Source: CAWJJM01 sp963843275
GTDB lineage: Bacteria > Acidobacteriota > Thermoanaerobaculia > Multivoradales > JBCCEF01
Assembly: GCA_963843275.1 (NCBI GenBank)
Contig: CAWJJM010000009.1
Location: forward strand, 186,001-250,000
Length of the DNA: 64,000 nt
Direction of reading: 5' to 3'
Shown here: piece after piece, positions 1-8,676 of the stretch
Position numbering within the stretch: position 1 is the first letter of the stretch
How the letters are laid out: the number at the start of each line of letters is the position of its first letter
The notes under the pieces: generated by a model
What the model was told of the DNA's origin: nothing
Seen by the model: the letters and a program-made list of their open reading frames with translations, nothing else
Databases searched by the model: none
Program-made: the position numbers and the translations under genes

Positions 1-2
1 GC

Positions 3-275
3 ACGGGCCGTGGCACCGGCCGCCGCATCGCCGCCGCCAGCCACGGCCTCGGCCTGCTGGTGCTCGTCGTCACCGGCTTCGGCATGCTGGCCCGCCTGGG
101 GATCGCCCACGACTGGGCCTTTCCCGCCTGGGTGTGGGGCAAGCTGGTGATCTGGTTCCTGCTCGGCGCGGCGCTGATGGTGCGCCGTTTCCCCGCCGCC
201 GCCTCCTGGCTGTGGTGGGCCTGGCCGCTGCTCGGTACGTTGGCGGCGTATCTCGCGCTCTACAAGCCCACCTGA
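3..275 (+). CDS. Integral membrane protein, 5'-truncated
   Basis: Open from the left edge of the window to a TGA at 273-275, so the true start lies outside. The visible 90 residues hold about three hydrophobic segments (around GLGLLVLVVTGFGMLARLG, WGKLVIWFLLGAALMV and SWLWWAWPLLGTLAAYLAL) separated by short basic loops, with a Trp-rich core and the C-terminus ALYKPT. It looks like the C-terminal part of a small inner-membrane protein. A GTG at position 60 could be an internal start but would cut into the first hydrophobic segment. I do not recognise a specific family and assign no function. Confidence 0.6.
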   Translation, partial: TGRGTGRRIAAASHGLGLLVLVVTGFGMLARLGIAHDWAFPAWVWGKLVIWFLLGAALMVRRFPAAASWLWWAWPLLGTLAAYLALYKPT

Positions 276-313
276 CCCTCGCGGCGGATGCGGGGGCGTC
301 TGCGGCGTCGCTG

Positions 314-473
314 CTCGGTCGGGGGGCCTGCGGCGACCTGATGGTCGCCTCAGCCCCCCTCGCTCGCGCTCCTTGCAGCCACCCCCGCCTCCACCGCGAG
401 GGTGCCTCCGATCACCGGGCGGGCGTCGCTGCGCTCGCCCGGGCGGCCTCGCGCGGGCTGCGCCCGCTCTCGG
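314..473. repeat. 160-bp direct repeat, copy 1
   Basis: First copy of a 160-bp sequence repeated at 521-680, the two differing by only a few bases, with copy starts 207 bp apart. Each copy opens with a short hairpin (GGCGACC-TGAT-GGTCGCC, 336-353 in this copy) and carries several GC-rich self-complementary stretches. No convincing protein reads through it. Together with the 47-bp spacer and flanks it fills the 428-bp gap (276-703) between the membrane protein and typA. Confidence 0.8.
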
Positions 474-520
474 CCGACAGACGGTTGGGGGCACGTTTCC
501 CGGTCGGATGGATTGCGGCT

Positions 521-680
521 CTCGGTCGGGGGCCTGCGGCGATCTGATGGTCGCCTCAGCCCCCCTCGCTCGCGCTCCTTGCAGCCACCCCCGCCTCCAC
601 CGCGAGGGTGCCTCCGATCACCGGGCGGGGCGTCGCTGCGCTCGCCCCGGGGGCCTCGCGCGGGCTGCGCCCGCTCTCGG
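521..680. repeat. 160-bp direct repeat, copy 2
   Basis: Second copy of the 314-473 repeat. The leading hairpin is kept with one base change (GGCGATC-TGAT-GGTCGCC), which turns a C-G pair into a U-G pair in RNA, so folding is preserved. Otherwise it differs by single-base length changes in G or C runs. It ends about 20 bp before the typA stop codon, so it could also lie in the typA 3' untranslated region on the minus strand. Confidence 0.8.
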
Positions 681-703
681 GCCGGGGAGGGGGGAGGGGG
701 CCT

Positions 704-2524
704 TCAGCCCTTCTGGGCGGTGCGGCGGGGGCTGGCGCCTAGGACGCGTTTGCGCAGGCGGAAGGCGGCGGGGGCGACTTCGACCAGCTCGTCGTCGGCG
801 ATGAACTCGAGGGCCTGCTCGAGCGACAGGCGGCGCGGCGGCACCAGGCGCTCGTGCTCCTCGGCGGTGGAGGCGCGCATGTTGGTGAGCTTGCGCTCGC
901 GGCAGATGTTGACGTCGAGGTCGTTGGCGCGGTTGTGCTCGCCGACGATCATCCCCTCGTAGACCTCGTCGCCGGGCGCCACGAAGAGCGTGCCGCGGGG
1001 TTGCAGGTTGTCGATCGCGTAGGCGGTGGCGCGGCCGGCGCGGTCGGAGACCAGCGCCCCGGTGGCGCGCTGCTCGATCTCCCCCTGCCAGGGCTCCCAG
1101 CCGTCGAAGAGGTGGTTCATCAGCCCCTCGCCCCGGGTCTCGGTGAGGAACTCGGTGCGGAAGCCGATCAGGCCGCGCGAGGGGATGCGGAACTCCATCC
1201 GCACCCGCCCCGAGCCGTGGTTGACCATCTTCGTCATCCGCCCGCGGCGCTGGCCGGTCCTCTGGGTCACCGCGCCGACGTACTCCTCCGGGCAGTCCAC
1301 CACCAGCAGCTCCATCGGCTCGTGCAGCCGGCCGTCGATCGAGCGGGTCACCGCCTGCGGTTTGCCCGCCGCCAGCTCGTAGGACTCGCGGCGCATCATC
1401 TCGATGAGGATGGCGAGCTGCAGCTCGCCGCGGCCGGACACCTCGAAGACGTCGGGGGAGTCGGTCTCGGCGACGTGGATCGCCGGGTTGCCGAGCGCCT
1501 CGCGGCGCAGCCGCTCGCGCAGCTTGCGCGAGGTGAGGTGGCGGCCCGAGCGGCCGGCGAAGGGAGAGGTGTTGACCGCCAGCAGCATCGAGATCGTCGG
1601 CTCGTCGAGCTGGATGGGCGGCAGCGGACGCGGGTCCTCGGGGTCGGCGAGGGTCTCGCCGATGCCGATCGCCTCGAAGCCGGCGACCGCGGCGACGTCG
1701 CCCTGGCGCGCCTCGGCCACCTCCACCCGCCGCAGCCCGTCGTAGCCGTAGAGGTTGCTGACCTTGCCGCGGCCCACCGAGCCGTCGACGTGGCACAGCG
1801 CCACCTCCGCCCCCTTGCGCAGCACCCCGTTGACCACCCGGCCGATCACCAGGCGCCCCACGTAGTCGTCGTAGTCGAGGGTGGTGACCAGGAACTGCAG
1901 CGGCGCCTCCGGGTCGTAGCGGGGCGCCGGCACGGTGGCGAGGATCTCGGCGAACAGGGGCTCCAGGGTCTCGTCCGGCCCGTCGGGACGGCGCCGGCAG
2001 GTGCCGGCGCGGGCGTTGGTGTAGAGCACCGGGAAGTGGAGCTGGTCCTCCTCGGCGTCGAGGTCGATGAACAGGTCGTAGACCTCGTCGAGCACCTCGG
2101 CGGGGCGGGCGTCGGGGCGGTCGATCTTGTTGATCACCACGATCGGCGGCAGCTCCGCCTCGAGCGCCTTCTTGAGCACGAACCGGGTCTGCGGCAGCGG
2201 GCCCTCGCTGGCGTCGACCAGCAGCAGCACCCCGTCGACCATCTTGAGGATGCGCTCCACCTCGCCGCCGAAGTCGGCGTGGCCGGGGGTGTCGACGATG
2301 TTGATGTGCACCCCGCGGTAGGTCACCGCGGTGTTCTTCGCCAGGATGGTGATGCCCCGCTCGCGCTCGAGATCGATCGAGTCGAGCACCCGCTCCGCCA
2401 CGTCCTCGTTGGCGCGGAAGATGCCGCTCTGCCAGAGCAGGGCGTCGACCAGCGTCGTCTTGCCGTGGTCGACGTGGGCGATGATCGCGAGGTTGCGGAC
2501 GTCGTCGCGGCGGGCTGCGGCCAT
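704..2524 (-). CDS. typA: Translational GTPase TypA/BipA
   Basis: Ribosome-associated GTPase of the EF-G-like family, acting in ribosome assembly and stress or cold adaptation. The 606-residue product has the G1 loop AHVDHGKTT (residues 16-24), G3 DTPGH (78-82) and G4 NKID (132-135), followed by the EF-Tu domain-2-like, EF-G C-terminal and BipA C-terminal regions. The length is normal for the family. ATG at 2524 is preceded by the purine-rich GAGGAT and, further upstream, by an AT-rich TAATTT that may be its -10 box. It stands alone on the minus strand, divergent from nothing obvious and separated from the SRPBCC gene upstream. Confidence 0.97.
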   Translation of the reverse strand: MAAARRDDVRNLAIIAHVDHGKTTLVDALLWQSGIFRANEDVAERVLDSIDLERERGITILAKNTAVTYRGVHINIVDTPGHADFGGEVERILKMVDGVLLLVDASEGPLPQTRFVLKKALEAELPPIVVINKIDRPDARPAEVLDEVYDLFIDLDAEEDQLHFPVLYTNARAGTCRRRPDGPDETLEPLFAEILATVPAPRYDPEAPLQFLVTTLDYDDYVGRLVIGRVVNGVLRKGAEVALCHVDGSVGRGKVSNLYGYDGLRRVEVAEARQGDVAAVAGFEAIGIGETLADPEDPRPLPPIQLDEPTISMLLAVNTSPFAGRSGRHLTSRKLRERLRREALGNPAIHVAETDSPDVFEVSGRGELQLAILIEMMRRESYELAAGKPQAVTRSIDGRLHEPMELLVVDCPEEYVGAVTQRTGQRRGRMTKMVNHGSGRVRMEFRIPSRGLIGFRTEFLTETRGEGLMNHLFDGWEPWQGEIEQRATGALVSDRAGRATAYAIDNLQPRGTLFVAPGDEVYEGMIVGEHNRANDLDVNICRERKLTNMRASTAEEHERLVPPRRLSLEQALEFIADDELVEVAPAAFRLRKRVLGASPRRTAQKG

Positions 2525-2651
2525 GGGGAGATCCTCGGTGGGGACGGGGGAGCGCCGCCGGGGGCTCCCGGCGGGCGGCGAAAATTAGCACTCCCGCGGG
2601 GTTTCCGCAAGCCGCGTGCCGGTCCGACCTCGCCGTGCCCCGGGCGCCGGG

Positions 2652-3095
2652 TCAGCCGAACAGCTCGCGCAGGCGGGCCTGCCGGTAGGCGAAGATGCGC
2701 TCGACGTCGCGCCGCACCAGCAGGCGGTCGACCAGCCGGCCGCCGGGGACGGCGTAGCGGACGTGGTCGCCGACCCGGGTGGCGTCGCCCACGGCGACGA
2801 AGGTGTGCTCGTGGATCCAGCGGCGGTAGGGTCCGCGGACCTGCTCGTCGACGAAGCGGTGCGGCGGCTCCCAGGCCGCGATCCGGCTGCGCCAGCGCAG
2901 CGGGACGCCGTGCAGCCGCAGGCGGTAGTCGACGAGGGCGCCGGCGGCCATCGGGATCGGCCGCGGCGTGAGGATCCGGAAGTCGAGCCAGGGCGGGGTG
3001 AGCTCCTGCAGGTTGCCGGCGTCGGCGAAGAAGGCGAAGACCTCGTCGCGCGGCCGCTCGACGCGGGTCTCGACGCGCAGCTCGGAGAGCCTCAC
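2652..3095 (-). CDS. SRPBCC-family (START-like) protein
   Basis: A 147-residue protein of the SRPBCC/polyketide-cyclase-like superfamily, which forms a helix-grip fold around a hydrophobic ligand pocket. Recognisable features are the opening strand, RPRDEVFAFFADAGNLQELTPP, followed by a long helix, and the WRSRIAAWEPPHRFVDEQVRGP stretch typical of the ligand-binding relatives annotated as cyclases or nucleoside-diphosphate-sugar epimerase companions. GTG at 3095 overlaps the stop of the upstream DUF1499 gene (GTGA), so the two are translationally coupled. The substrate is unknown. Confidence 0.82.
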   Translation of the reverse strand: MRLSELRVETRVERPRDEVFAFFADAGNLQELTPPWLDFRILTPRPIPMAAGALVDYRLRLHGVPLRWRSRIAAWEPPHRFVDEQVRGPYRRWIHEHTFVAVGDATRVGDHVRYAVPGGRLVDRLLVRRDVERIFAYRQARLRELFG

Positions 3096-3475
3096 GGGCG
3101 CGGCTCGCCGGCGGCGAGGAAGGCGCGCCGCAGCCGCCGCATGCGGCGCCGGTTGACGCCGAGGTCCCAGGCGCCGATCCGCGACGCGGAGCGGAAACGG
3201 ATCACCCCGGCCGCGGCGTCCACCTCGAAGTCGACGTCGTCGACGAAGTGGAAGACGCGGGAGACGACCTCGGCGTGGAGGATGCCGTCCCCGCGGCGGC
3301 GCACCCGGGCGCGGGGGAGCGTCTCGAGGACCCGCTCCAGCCGGGCCATGGCGAAGCCGGGATCGCCGGTGAAGGGGATCGGCGCCATGCGGTGGCGGGC
3401 GTCGGAGGCTTCCGTGGAGACGCAGTTCGGGGTGTCGGGGCAGGGGGCGATGCGGCTCGGGGGGGCGGCGGTCAC
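3092..3475 (-). CDS. DUF1499 family protein
   Basis: 127-residue protein with the DUF1499 hallmarks: an N-terminal CPDTPNCVST motif (12-21), a central F-x-D-D-V-D-F stretch and the closing RIGAWDLGVNRRRMRRL. The family is widespread and uncharacterised. Here it is the first gene of a two-gene operon with the SRPBCC protein, overlapping by four bases. The start is GTG at 3475. No signal peptide is evident, unlike some relatives that are lipoproteins. Confidence 0.88.
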   Translation of the reverse strand: MTAAPPSRIAPCPDTPNCVSTEASDARHRMAPIPFTGDPGFAMARLERVLETLPRARVRRRGDGILHAEVVSRVFHFVDDVDFEVDAAAGVIRFRSASRIGAWDLGVNRRRMRRLRRAFLAAGEPRP

Positions 3476-3553
3476 GGCGGCAATCTACCCGATCCGCGGC
3501 GGGCGGCTTGTCGCCGGCCGCGGCCTGTGGCATCTTGGAACGGGAGGCCGACC

Positions 3554-3778
3554 ATGCCGACGAAGACCTTCACCGTCCCCGCCATCAGCTGCGGCCACTG
3601 CGTCAAGACCATCGAGCGCGAGGTCGGCGACCTCGAGGGGGTCGTCGCCGTCGCGGCCGACCAGGCGTCGAAGCGCGTCACCGTCGAGTGGACCGCGGCG
3701 GGCATCGACTGGGCGCAGATCCGCTCCTACCTCGAGGAGATCGGCTACCCGCCGGAGGGCGACCACGCCGCCGGCTGA
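3554..3778 (+). CDS. Heavy-metal-associated (HMA) domain protein
   Basis: A 74-residue stand-alone HMA domain (ferredoxin-like beta-alpha-beta fold), probably a cytosolic Cu(I) or other soft-metal chaperone. The metal motif is ISCGHC, with Cys13 and Cys16, in the usual loop after the first strand; the Met that often precedes the motif is replaced by Ile. The tail EEIGYPPEGD matches the last strand of the family. The TGA stop is in the same reading frame as the following aldolase-like gene, which lacks a normal start (see that entry). Distance from the copper island is about 13 kb, so a link is only inferred. Confidence 0.85.
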   Translation: MPTKTFTVPAISCGHCVKTIEREVGDLEGVVAVAADQASKRVTVEWTAAGIDWAQIRSYLEEIGYPPEGDHAAG

Positions 3779-3862
3779 GCCCCCCGGCCCCGCGCCGTCG
3801 CCGAGCTGCCGACGCCGGCGCTGCTGCTCGATCTCGACGTCCTCGAGGCCAACCTCGACCGC

Positions 3863-4900
3863 ATGCAGGCGCGGGCGAGGGAGCTCGGGGTGGCGCTGCG
3901 CCCGCACGCCAAGACCCACAAGTGCCGCCGGGTGGCGGCCGAGCAGCTGCGGCGCGGCGCGCGCGGCCTCACCGTCGCCACGCTGTCCGAGGCCCGCTAC
4001 TTCGCCGCCGGGGGTTGCGACGACCTGACCTGGGCCTTTCCGCTGGTGCTGTCGCGGCGCGACGAGGCGCTGCGGCTGGCCGCGGAGGTCACCCTGCGCC
4101 TGGTGGTCGACGCGCCGGAGGCGGTGGCGGCGCTCGAGGAGACGGGCTTCCCGTTCCACGTCTTCCTCAAGGTCGACTGCGGCTACGGCCGTGCCGGCGT
4201 GGATCCGCGCGGCGCCGCGGCGCTCGACCTGGCGCGCCGGCTCGCCGGCTCCCGCCACCTGCGCTTCGACGGCCTCCTCTCCCACTCCGGCCACGCCTAC
4301 CGGGCGCGCTCCCGCGCCGAGGCGGCGGCGGTCGCCGAGGAGGAGCGCCGGGTGATGGCCGAGCTGGCCGCGCGGCTGCGCGACGACGGGGTGGCGGTCC
4401 CCGAGGTCAGCGTCGGCTCGACGCCGGCGATGGCGGCGGCCGAGCGGCTCGACGGGGTGACCGAGGCGCGCCCCGGCAACTACGCCTTCTACGACGCCAC
4501 CCAGGCCGCCCTCGGCTCCTGCCGGCTCGAGGACTGCGCCGTGACCGTCCTCGCCAGCGTCGTCTCCTGCCAGCCCGCGGCGCGGCACGCGGTGGTCGAC
4601 GCCGGCGCGCTGGCGCTGTCGAAGGACCGCGGTCCGGAGCATCTGCCGGCCTTCCGGTGGGGGATGGGAGCCCTGTTCCCGGACCTCGCCGCCTACCGCG
4701 CCGGGCGTCCCGATCCCGGCGCCCGGCTGGTGTCGCTGTCGCAGGAGCACGGCATCGTCGACGCCGCGCTGCCGGTGGGCGCGAAGCTGCGGATCCTCCC
4801 CAACCACTCCTGCCTGGCGGTCCCCAACTTCGCCGGCTACTGGGTGGTGCGCGGCGACGAGATCGTCGACCGCTGGCCGCTGCACCCCGGCCGGGAGTGA
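3863..4900 (+). CDS. D-threonine aldolase-like PLP enzyme (alanine racemase fold)
   Basis: PLP-dependent enzyme of the D-threonine aldolase/D-serine dehydratase family: an alanine-racemase-type barrel followed by the metal-binding C-terminal domain. From ATG 3863 the motif RPHAKTHK carries the likely PLP lysine (Lys17); GLLSHSGHAY and the C-terminal LPNHSC, with its metal-binding His and Cys, are also present. Conserved family sequence (TPALLLDLDVLEANLDR) continues in frame upstream from about 3809 to 3862. No ATG, GTG or TTG exists between the preceding in-frame TGA (3776-3778) and 3863. The true start is therefore uncertain: a non-standard codon (CTG at 3806) is possible, or ATG 3863 gives a protein lacking the first barrel strand. 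Confidence 0.8.
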   Translation: MQARARELGVALRPHAKTHKCRRVAAEQLRRGARGLTVATLSEARYFAAGGCDDLTWAFPLVLSRRDEALRLAAEVTLRLVVDAPEAVAALEETGFPFHVFLKVDCGYGRAGVDPRGAAALDLARRLAGSRHLRFDGLLSHSGHAYRARSRAEAAAVAEEERRVMAELAARLRDDGVAVPEVSVGSTPAMAAAERLDGVTEARPGNYAFYDATQAALGSCRLEDCAVTVLASVVSCQPAARHAVVDAGALALSKDRGPEHLPAFRWGMGALFPDLAAYRAGRPDPGARLVSLSQEHGIVDAALPVGAKLRILPNHSCLAVPNFAGYWVVRGDEIVDRWPLHPGRE

Positions 4901-4936
4901 GCGCTCCGGGCGGCGGCCCGCCGCGCGGCGCTCGGC

Positions 4937-4942
4937 TACACT
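4937..4942 (+). promoter_or_regulatory. Candidate -10 box (TACACT)
   Basis: TACACT, an AT-containing hexamer in otherwise GC-saturated DNA, 14 bases before the ATG of the penicillin-acylase gene. It would give a leader of roughly 8 nucleotides. No clear -35 is seen. Confidence 0.35.
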
Positions 4943-4956
4943 CCCGGCGGTCCGCG

Positions 4957-7338
4957 ATGCGCCGCCGCCTCCTCCTCGCCGCCGCCCTGCTCGTCGCCCT
5001 CGTCGCCGTCGCCGCCGCGGCCGCCGGGTGGTGGTGGAGCCACGGCGGCGCGCCGCAGCGCAGCGGACGGGCGACGCTGCCGGGGCTCGCCGCCGCGGTC
5101 GACGTGCGCTGGGACGCGCGCGGCGTCCCCTACGTGCGCGCGCGGAGCGTCGAGGACCTCGCCGCGGCGCTCGGCTGGCTGCACGCCAACGACCGCCTCA
5201 CCCAGATGGAGCTCGGCCGCCGCCTCGCCGCGGGCCGGCTGGCCGAGCTGGTCGGCGCCCGGGCGGTGGCGACCGACCGTGCCCAGCGCACCCTGCGGCT
5301 CCGCCCTGCCGCCGAGCGCCTGTGGCACGGTGCGGGAGCGGAGTCGCGCCGCTGGCTCGCCGCCTACGCCCGCGGCGTCAACGCCTGGCTGGCGGCCCGC
5401 GGCGGCGACCTGCCGCCGGGGCTCCGCCTGCTCGCCGGCCCCGGCTTCCGGCCCGAGCCGTGGTCGCCGGTGGACAGCCTGTCGTTCGTCTTCCTGATGG
5501 GAGAGGACCTGTCGTTCTGGGCCGGGCGCCCGGAGGAGGAGCGCTTCCTGTGGCTCCGCGAGCTCGGCCCGGAGCGCACCCGCGACCTGCTCGGCGGCGA
5601 TCCGTTCGTGCCGCCCGAGATCCTCGCCCTGGCCCGCGAGCAGGGCCCGTGGCGCGGACCCGCCGCGGCGCCGCCCGCGGGCTCCCCCGGGAGCAACAAC
5701 TGGGCGCTCGGCCCGGGGCGCACGGCCTCCGGGGCACCGGTGGTGGCCAACGACCCGCACCTGCCGCTGCGCCTGCCGGGCACCTGGTACCAGGCGTCGT
5801 TGCGCGCCCCCGGCTACGCGGCGGCCGGGATGACCCTGCCCGGGCTGCCCGGGGTCGTCATCGGCCGCGGCCGCGAGGTGGCCTGGGGTCTGACCAACGT
5901 GATGCTCGACGACCACGATCTGTTCTTCGAACGGGTCGAGGCGGCCCCGGGCGGCGGCGAGCGGGTACGCCGCGGCGACGGGTGGGCGCCGGTGACCGTC
6001 GAGCGGGAGACGATCCGGGTCCGCGGGGCGGCGCCGGTCGAGGTGGAGCTGCGCCGCACCGACCGCGGTCCGCTGCTGCCGGCCGACGAGCTGCGCGACC
6101 TGCCGCCGCGCAGCCTGGCCTGGACCCTCTACGCCCCCGGGGACCCGCTGTCGGCCTTCCTGGCGCTGGCCCGCGCTCCCGGCCTGGCCGCGGTGGCGCG
6201 CTCGATCGGGGGCTACGCCGGACCGGCGCAGAACCTGGTCGTGGCCGACCGCGACGGCGGCATCCTGTGGACGGTGCTCGGCCGGGTGCCGGAGCGCGCC
6301 CGCGGCGACGGGCGGCTGCCGTCGCCGGGCTGGGTTCCGGCGTACGGCTGGCGCGGTCTGCGCGACCGGGCGGCGAACCCGGCGCGGGTGTCGCCCCCGG
6401 AGGGGCTGCTGGTCACCGCCAACGACCGGGTGGCGCCGCGGTCCTACCCGTTCCCGCTCACGGCCGAGTACGACACGCCGCACCGGGCGCGGCGCATCCG
6501 CCAGCTCCTCACCGCCGGCGGTCCGTGGCGGGTGGGGGACCTGCCCGCCGTGCAGGGCGACGTGGTGTCGTTGTACGCGCGCGAGGTGGTGGCGGGCCTG
6601 CCGGCGGCGGCGGCGGACGAGCCGGCGGCGGCCCGTCGTGCCCGGCGGCTGCTCGCCGGCTGGGACGGCACCATGGCGTCGCGCGACGCCGCCGGCGCAC
6701 CCCTGCCGGCGGCGGCGCTGTTCGCCTTCCTCGAGCGGCGGCTGCGCGAGGGCATCTTCGGCGACGAGGCGGCGGCCCACCACCTGGCCCCGCTGGCCGA
6801 CCGCGAGCGCTTGCTGCGGGCGTTGGCGGGCGACCTCGACCCGGCCTGGTTCGACGACGTGTCGACGCCGCGCCGTGAGACGGCGGCGGAGGTCGCCGGC
6901 CGGGCGCTCGCCGCGGCCTGGGGCGACGCCGTGGCGCGCTGGGGCGAGGACTCCGCGCACTGGGACTACGAGGCGATCCACACGCTCACCCTGCGCCATC
7001 CGCTGGGGACGGCGCCGCTGGTCGGCCGGCTGTTCGACCGCGGACCGTTCCCGGTGCCGGGGTCCGCCACCACCGTGGACGCCGCCGGGGGCCGCTGGCG
7101 CGACGGCGTCCTGGAGGTGACCTACGGCCCGTCGATGCGCTGGGCCACCGACCTCGGCCGTCCCGACGCGACCTACGCGGTGCTGCCGGCGGGTCAGTCC
7201 GGGCACCCCTTCGACCCGCACTACGACGACCAGATCGACGCCTACCGCCGCGGCGCGGTGTTCCCGTTCCCCTGGAGTGACGCCGCCATCGACGCCGTCA
7301 CCGTGTCCCGACTCTCCCTGGAGGCCCACGATGAGTGA
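4957..7338 (+). CDS. Penicillin acylase family protein
   Basis: N-terminal-nucleophile hydrolase of the penicillin acylase family (penicillin G, cephalosporin or acyl-homoserine-lactone acylase relatives), made as a precursor and cleaved into alpha and beta chains. The 793 residues start with a basic, Ala/Leu-rich export signal or anchor (1-27), then the alpha chain, then the autoproteolysis site GSNNWALG with Ser246 as the predicted new N-terminal nucleophile. The beta chain shows VANDPHL and an oxyanion-region Asn. Final maturation residues near the C-terminus (GQSGHPFDPHYDDQ) are typical. The substrate cannot be told from sequence. Its last eight bases overlap the start of the aminotransferase gene, so the two are probably co-translated. 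Confidence 0.93.
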   Translation: MRRRLLLAAALLVALVAVAAAAAGWWWSHGGAPQRSGRATLPGLAAAVDVRWDARGVPYVRARSVEDLAAALGWLHANDRLTQMELGRRLAAGRLAELVGARAVATDRAQRTLRLRPAAERLWHGAGAESRRWLAAYARGVNAWLAARGGDLPPGLRLLAGPGFRPEPWSPVDSLSFVFLMGEDLSFWAGRPEEERFLWLRELGPERTRDLLGGDPFVPPEILALAREQGPWRGPAAAPPAGSPGSNNWALGPGRTASGAPVVANDPHLPLRLPGTWYQASLRAPGYAAAGMTLPGLPGVVIGRGREVAWGLTNVMLDDHDLFFERVEAAPGGGERVRRGDGWAPVTVERETIRVRGAAPVEVELRRTDRGPLLPADELRDLPPRSLAWTLYAPGDPLSAFLALARAPGLAAVARSIGGYAGPAQNLVVADRDGGILWTVLGRVPERARGDGRLPSPGWVPAYGWRGLRDRAANPARVSPPEGLLVTANDRVAPRSYPFPLTAEYDTPHRARRIRQLLTAGGPWRVGDLPAVQGDVVSLYAREVVAGLPAAAADEPAAARRARRLLAGWDGTMASRDAAGAPLPAAALFAFLERRLREGIFGDEAAAHHLAPLADRERLLRALAGDLDPAWFDDVSTPRRETAAEVAGRALAAAWGDAVARWGEDSAHWDYEAIHTLTLRHPLGTAPLVGRLFDRGPFPVPGSATTVDAAGGRWRDGVLEVTYGPSMRWATDLGRPDATYAVLPAGQSGHPFDPHYDDQIDAYRRGAVFPFPWSDAAIDAVTVSRLSLEAHDE

Positions 7339-8644
7339 GGAGCTCGAGCGCCTGAACCGCGACCTGGAGGCCGACCAGCCGGTCGTCGCCGGCCTGCTCT
7401 CGGCGCTCGGCCGCGACGTCTGCTTCCCGCGCGGCATCCCGTTCCAGGCGGCCGAGGCCCGGGGCCGCGCCTACAACGGCACCATCGGCCAGATCACCGA
7501 CGGGCACGGCGGCGCGCTGCCGCTGCCGTCGCTGGCGGCGGCGCTGGCCGCGCTGGCGCCGTCCGGCGACGGGCCGGGCGACCTCGACCGTGCGGTGCTC
7601 TACTCGCCGATCGAGGGGATGCCGGAGCTGCGGCTGGCGTGGCGCGCCCGGCAGCGCCGCGGCATCCCGGAGGAGCTGCCCTCGAGCCTGCCGGTGGTCA
7701 CCTGCGGGCTGACCCACGGCCTGTCGCTGCTCGCCGACCTGTTCGCCGGGCCGGGGCGGCCGGTGGCGGTGGTCGAGCCGTTCTGGGGCAACTACCGGGG
7801 CACTTTCGCCACCCGCACCGGCGCGCGGCTGCTCACCGCGTCCGGCTTCCACGACCGGCGGCCCGATCCGACGGCGCTCGCCGCCGCGCTCGCCCCCCTG
7901 CCGGCGGGCACGCCGGCGCTGGCCGTGCTCAACCACCCCTCGAACCCGGGCGGCTGGACGCCCCCCGCGGTGGAGCGGGCGGCGCTGGTCGAGTCGCTGC
8001 TCGCCGCCGCCGAGCGCCGGCCGCTGCTGGTGGTCTGTGACGACGCCTACGCCGGGCTGGTGTACGCCGAGGACGTGCCGCGCCGCTCGCTGTTCTGGGA
8101 CCTGGTGGGCCGGCACCCGCAGCTCGTGCCGATCAAGGTGGACGGCGCCACCAAGGAGCTCGCCTTCTTCGGCGGCCGGCTCGGCTTCCTCACCTTCCCC
8201 TGGGCGGCGGAGTCGCCGGCGGCGCGGGTGCTCGAGAACAAGGTCAAGGGACTGGTCCGGGCCACGGTCGGCTCCCCGGTGGCGGTGTCGCAGGTGCTGG
8301 CGGCGCGGGCGCTGGCGGCGCCGGCGGTGGAGGAGGAGGTCGAGGCGGTGCGGCGGCTCCTGGCGCAGCGTGCCGACGTGCTGCGCGGCGCCCTGGCCGG
8401 CTGCGACCCGGGCCTGCTGGCCCCGCTGCCCTTCAACTCGGGATGCTTCGCGCTGGTCGAGGTCACCGCACCGGGCGTCGGGCCCGAGGCGTTGCGCCGC
8501 CATCTCCTCGCCGCCCACGACACCGGCCTGGTCTCGATCCCGCCGCGCCACCTGCGCATCGCCTACTGCTCGGTCGACGCCGCGGACCTCCCGGAGCTGG
8601 TGCGGCGCCTCGAGCGCGGGGCGGCCGAGCTGGCATCCGGCTGA
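7331..8644 (+). CDS. Aminotransferase class I/II (fold type I)
   Basis: 437-residue PLP-dependent aminotransferase. It has the NHPSNPGG motif (201-208), CDDAYAGL (236-243) with the Asp that pairs with the pyridine nitrogen, and VDGATKELAFFGGRLGF in which Lys275 is the predicted Schiff-base lysine. ATG 7331 (MSEELERLNRD) overlaps the acylase stop by eight bases; a GTG 54 bases upstream would add a stretch unlike the family. Coupling with the acylase suggests that an amino acid released by deacylation is transaminated, but this is inference. Confidence 0.92.
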   Translation: MSEELERLNRDLEADQPVVAGLLSALGRDVCFPRGIPFQAAEARGRAYNGTIGQITDGHGGALPLPSLAAALAALAPSGDGPGDLDRAVLYSPIEGMPELRLAWRARQRRGIPEELPSSLPVVTCGLTHGLSLLADLFAGPGRPVAVVEPFWGNYRGTFATRTGARLLTASGFHDRRPDPTALAAALAPLPAGTPALAVLNHPSNPGGWTPPAVERAALVESLLAAAERRPLLVVCDDAYAGLVYAEDVPRRSLFWDLVGRHPQLVPIKVDGATKELAFFGGRLGFLTFPWAAESPAARVLENKVKGLVRATVGSPVAVSQVLAARALAAPAVEEEVEAVRRLLAQRADVLRGALAGCDPGLLAPLPFNSGCFALVEVTAPGVGPEALRRHLLAAHDTGLVSIPPRHLRIAYCSVDAADLPELVRRLERGAAELASG

Positions 8645-8676
8645 GGCGGCGTGAGGACTCCCGGTGGGCCTCCGCC

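Noticed and set aside
314..680. Repeats considered as a CRISPR array
   Set aside because: Only two copies, each 160 bp, one spacer of 47 bp, no cas genes.
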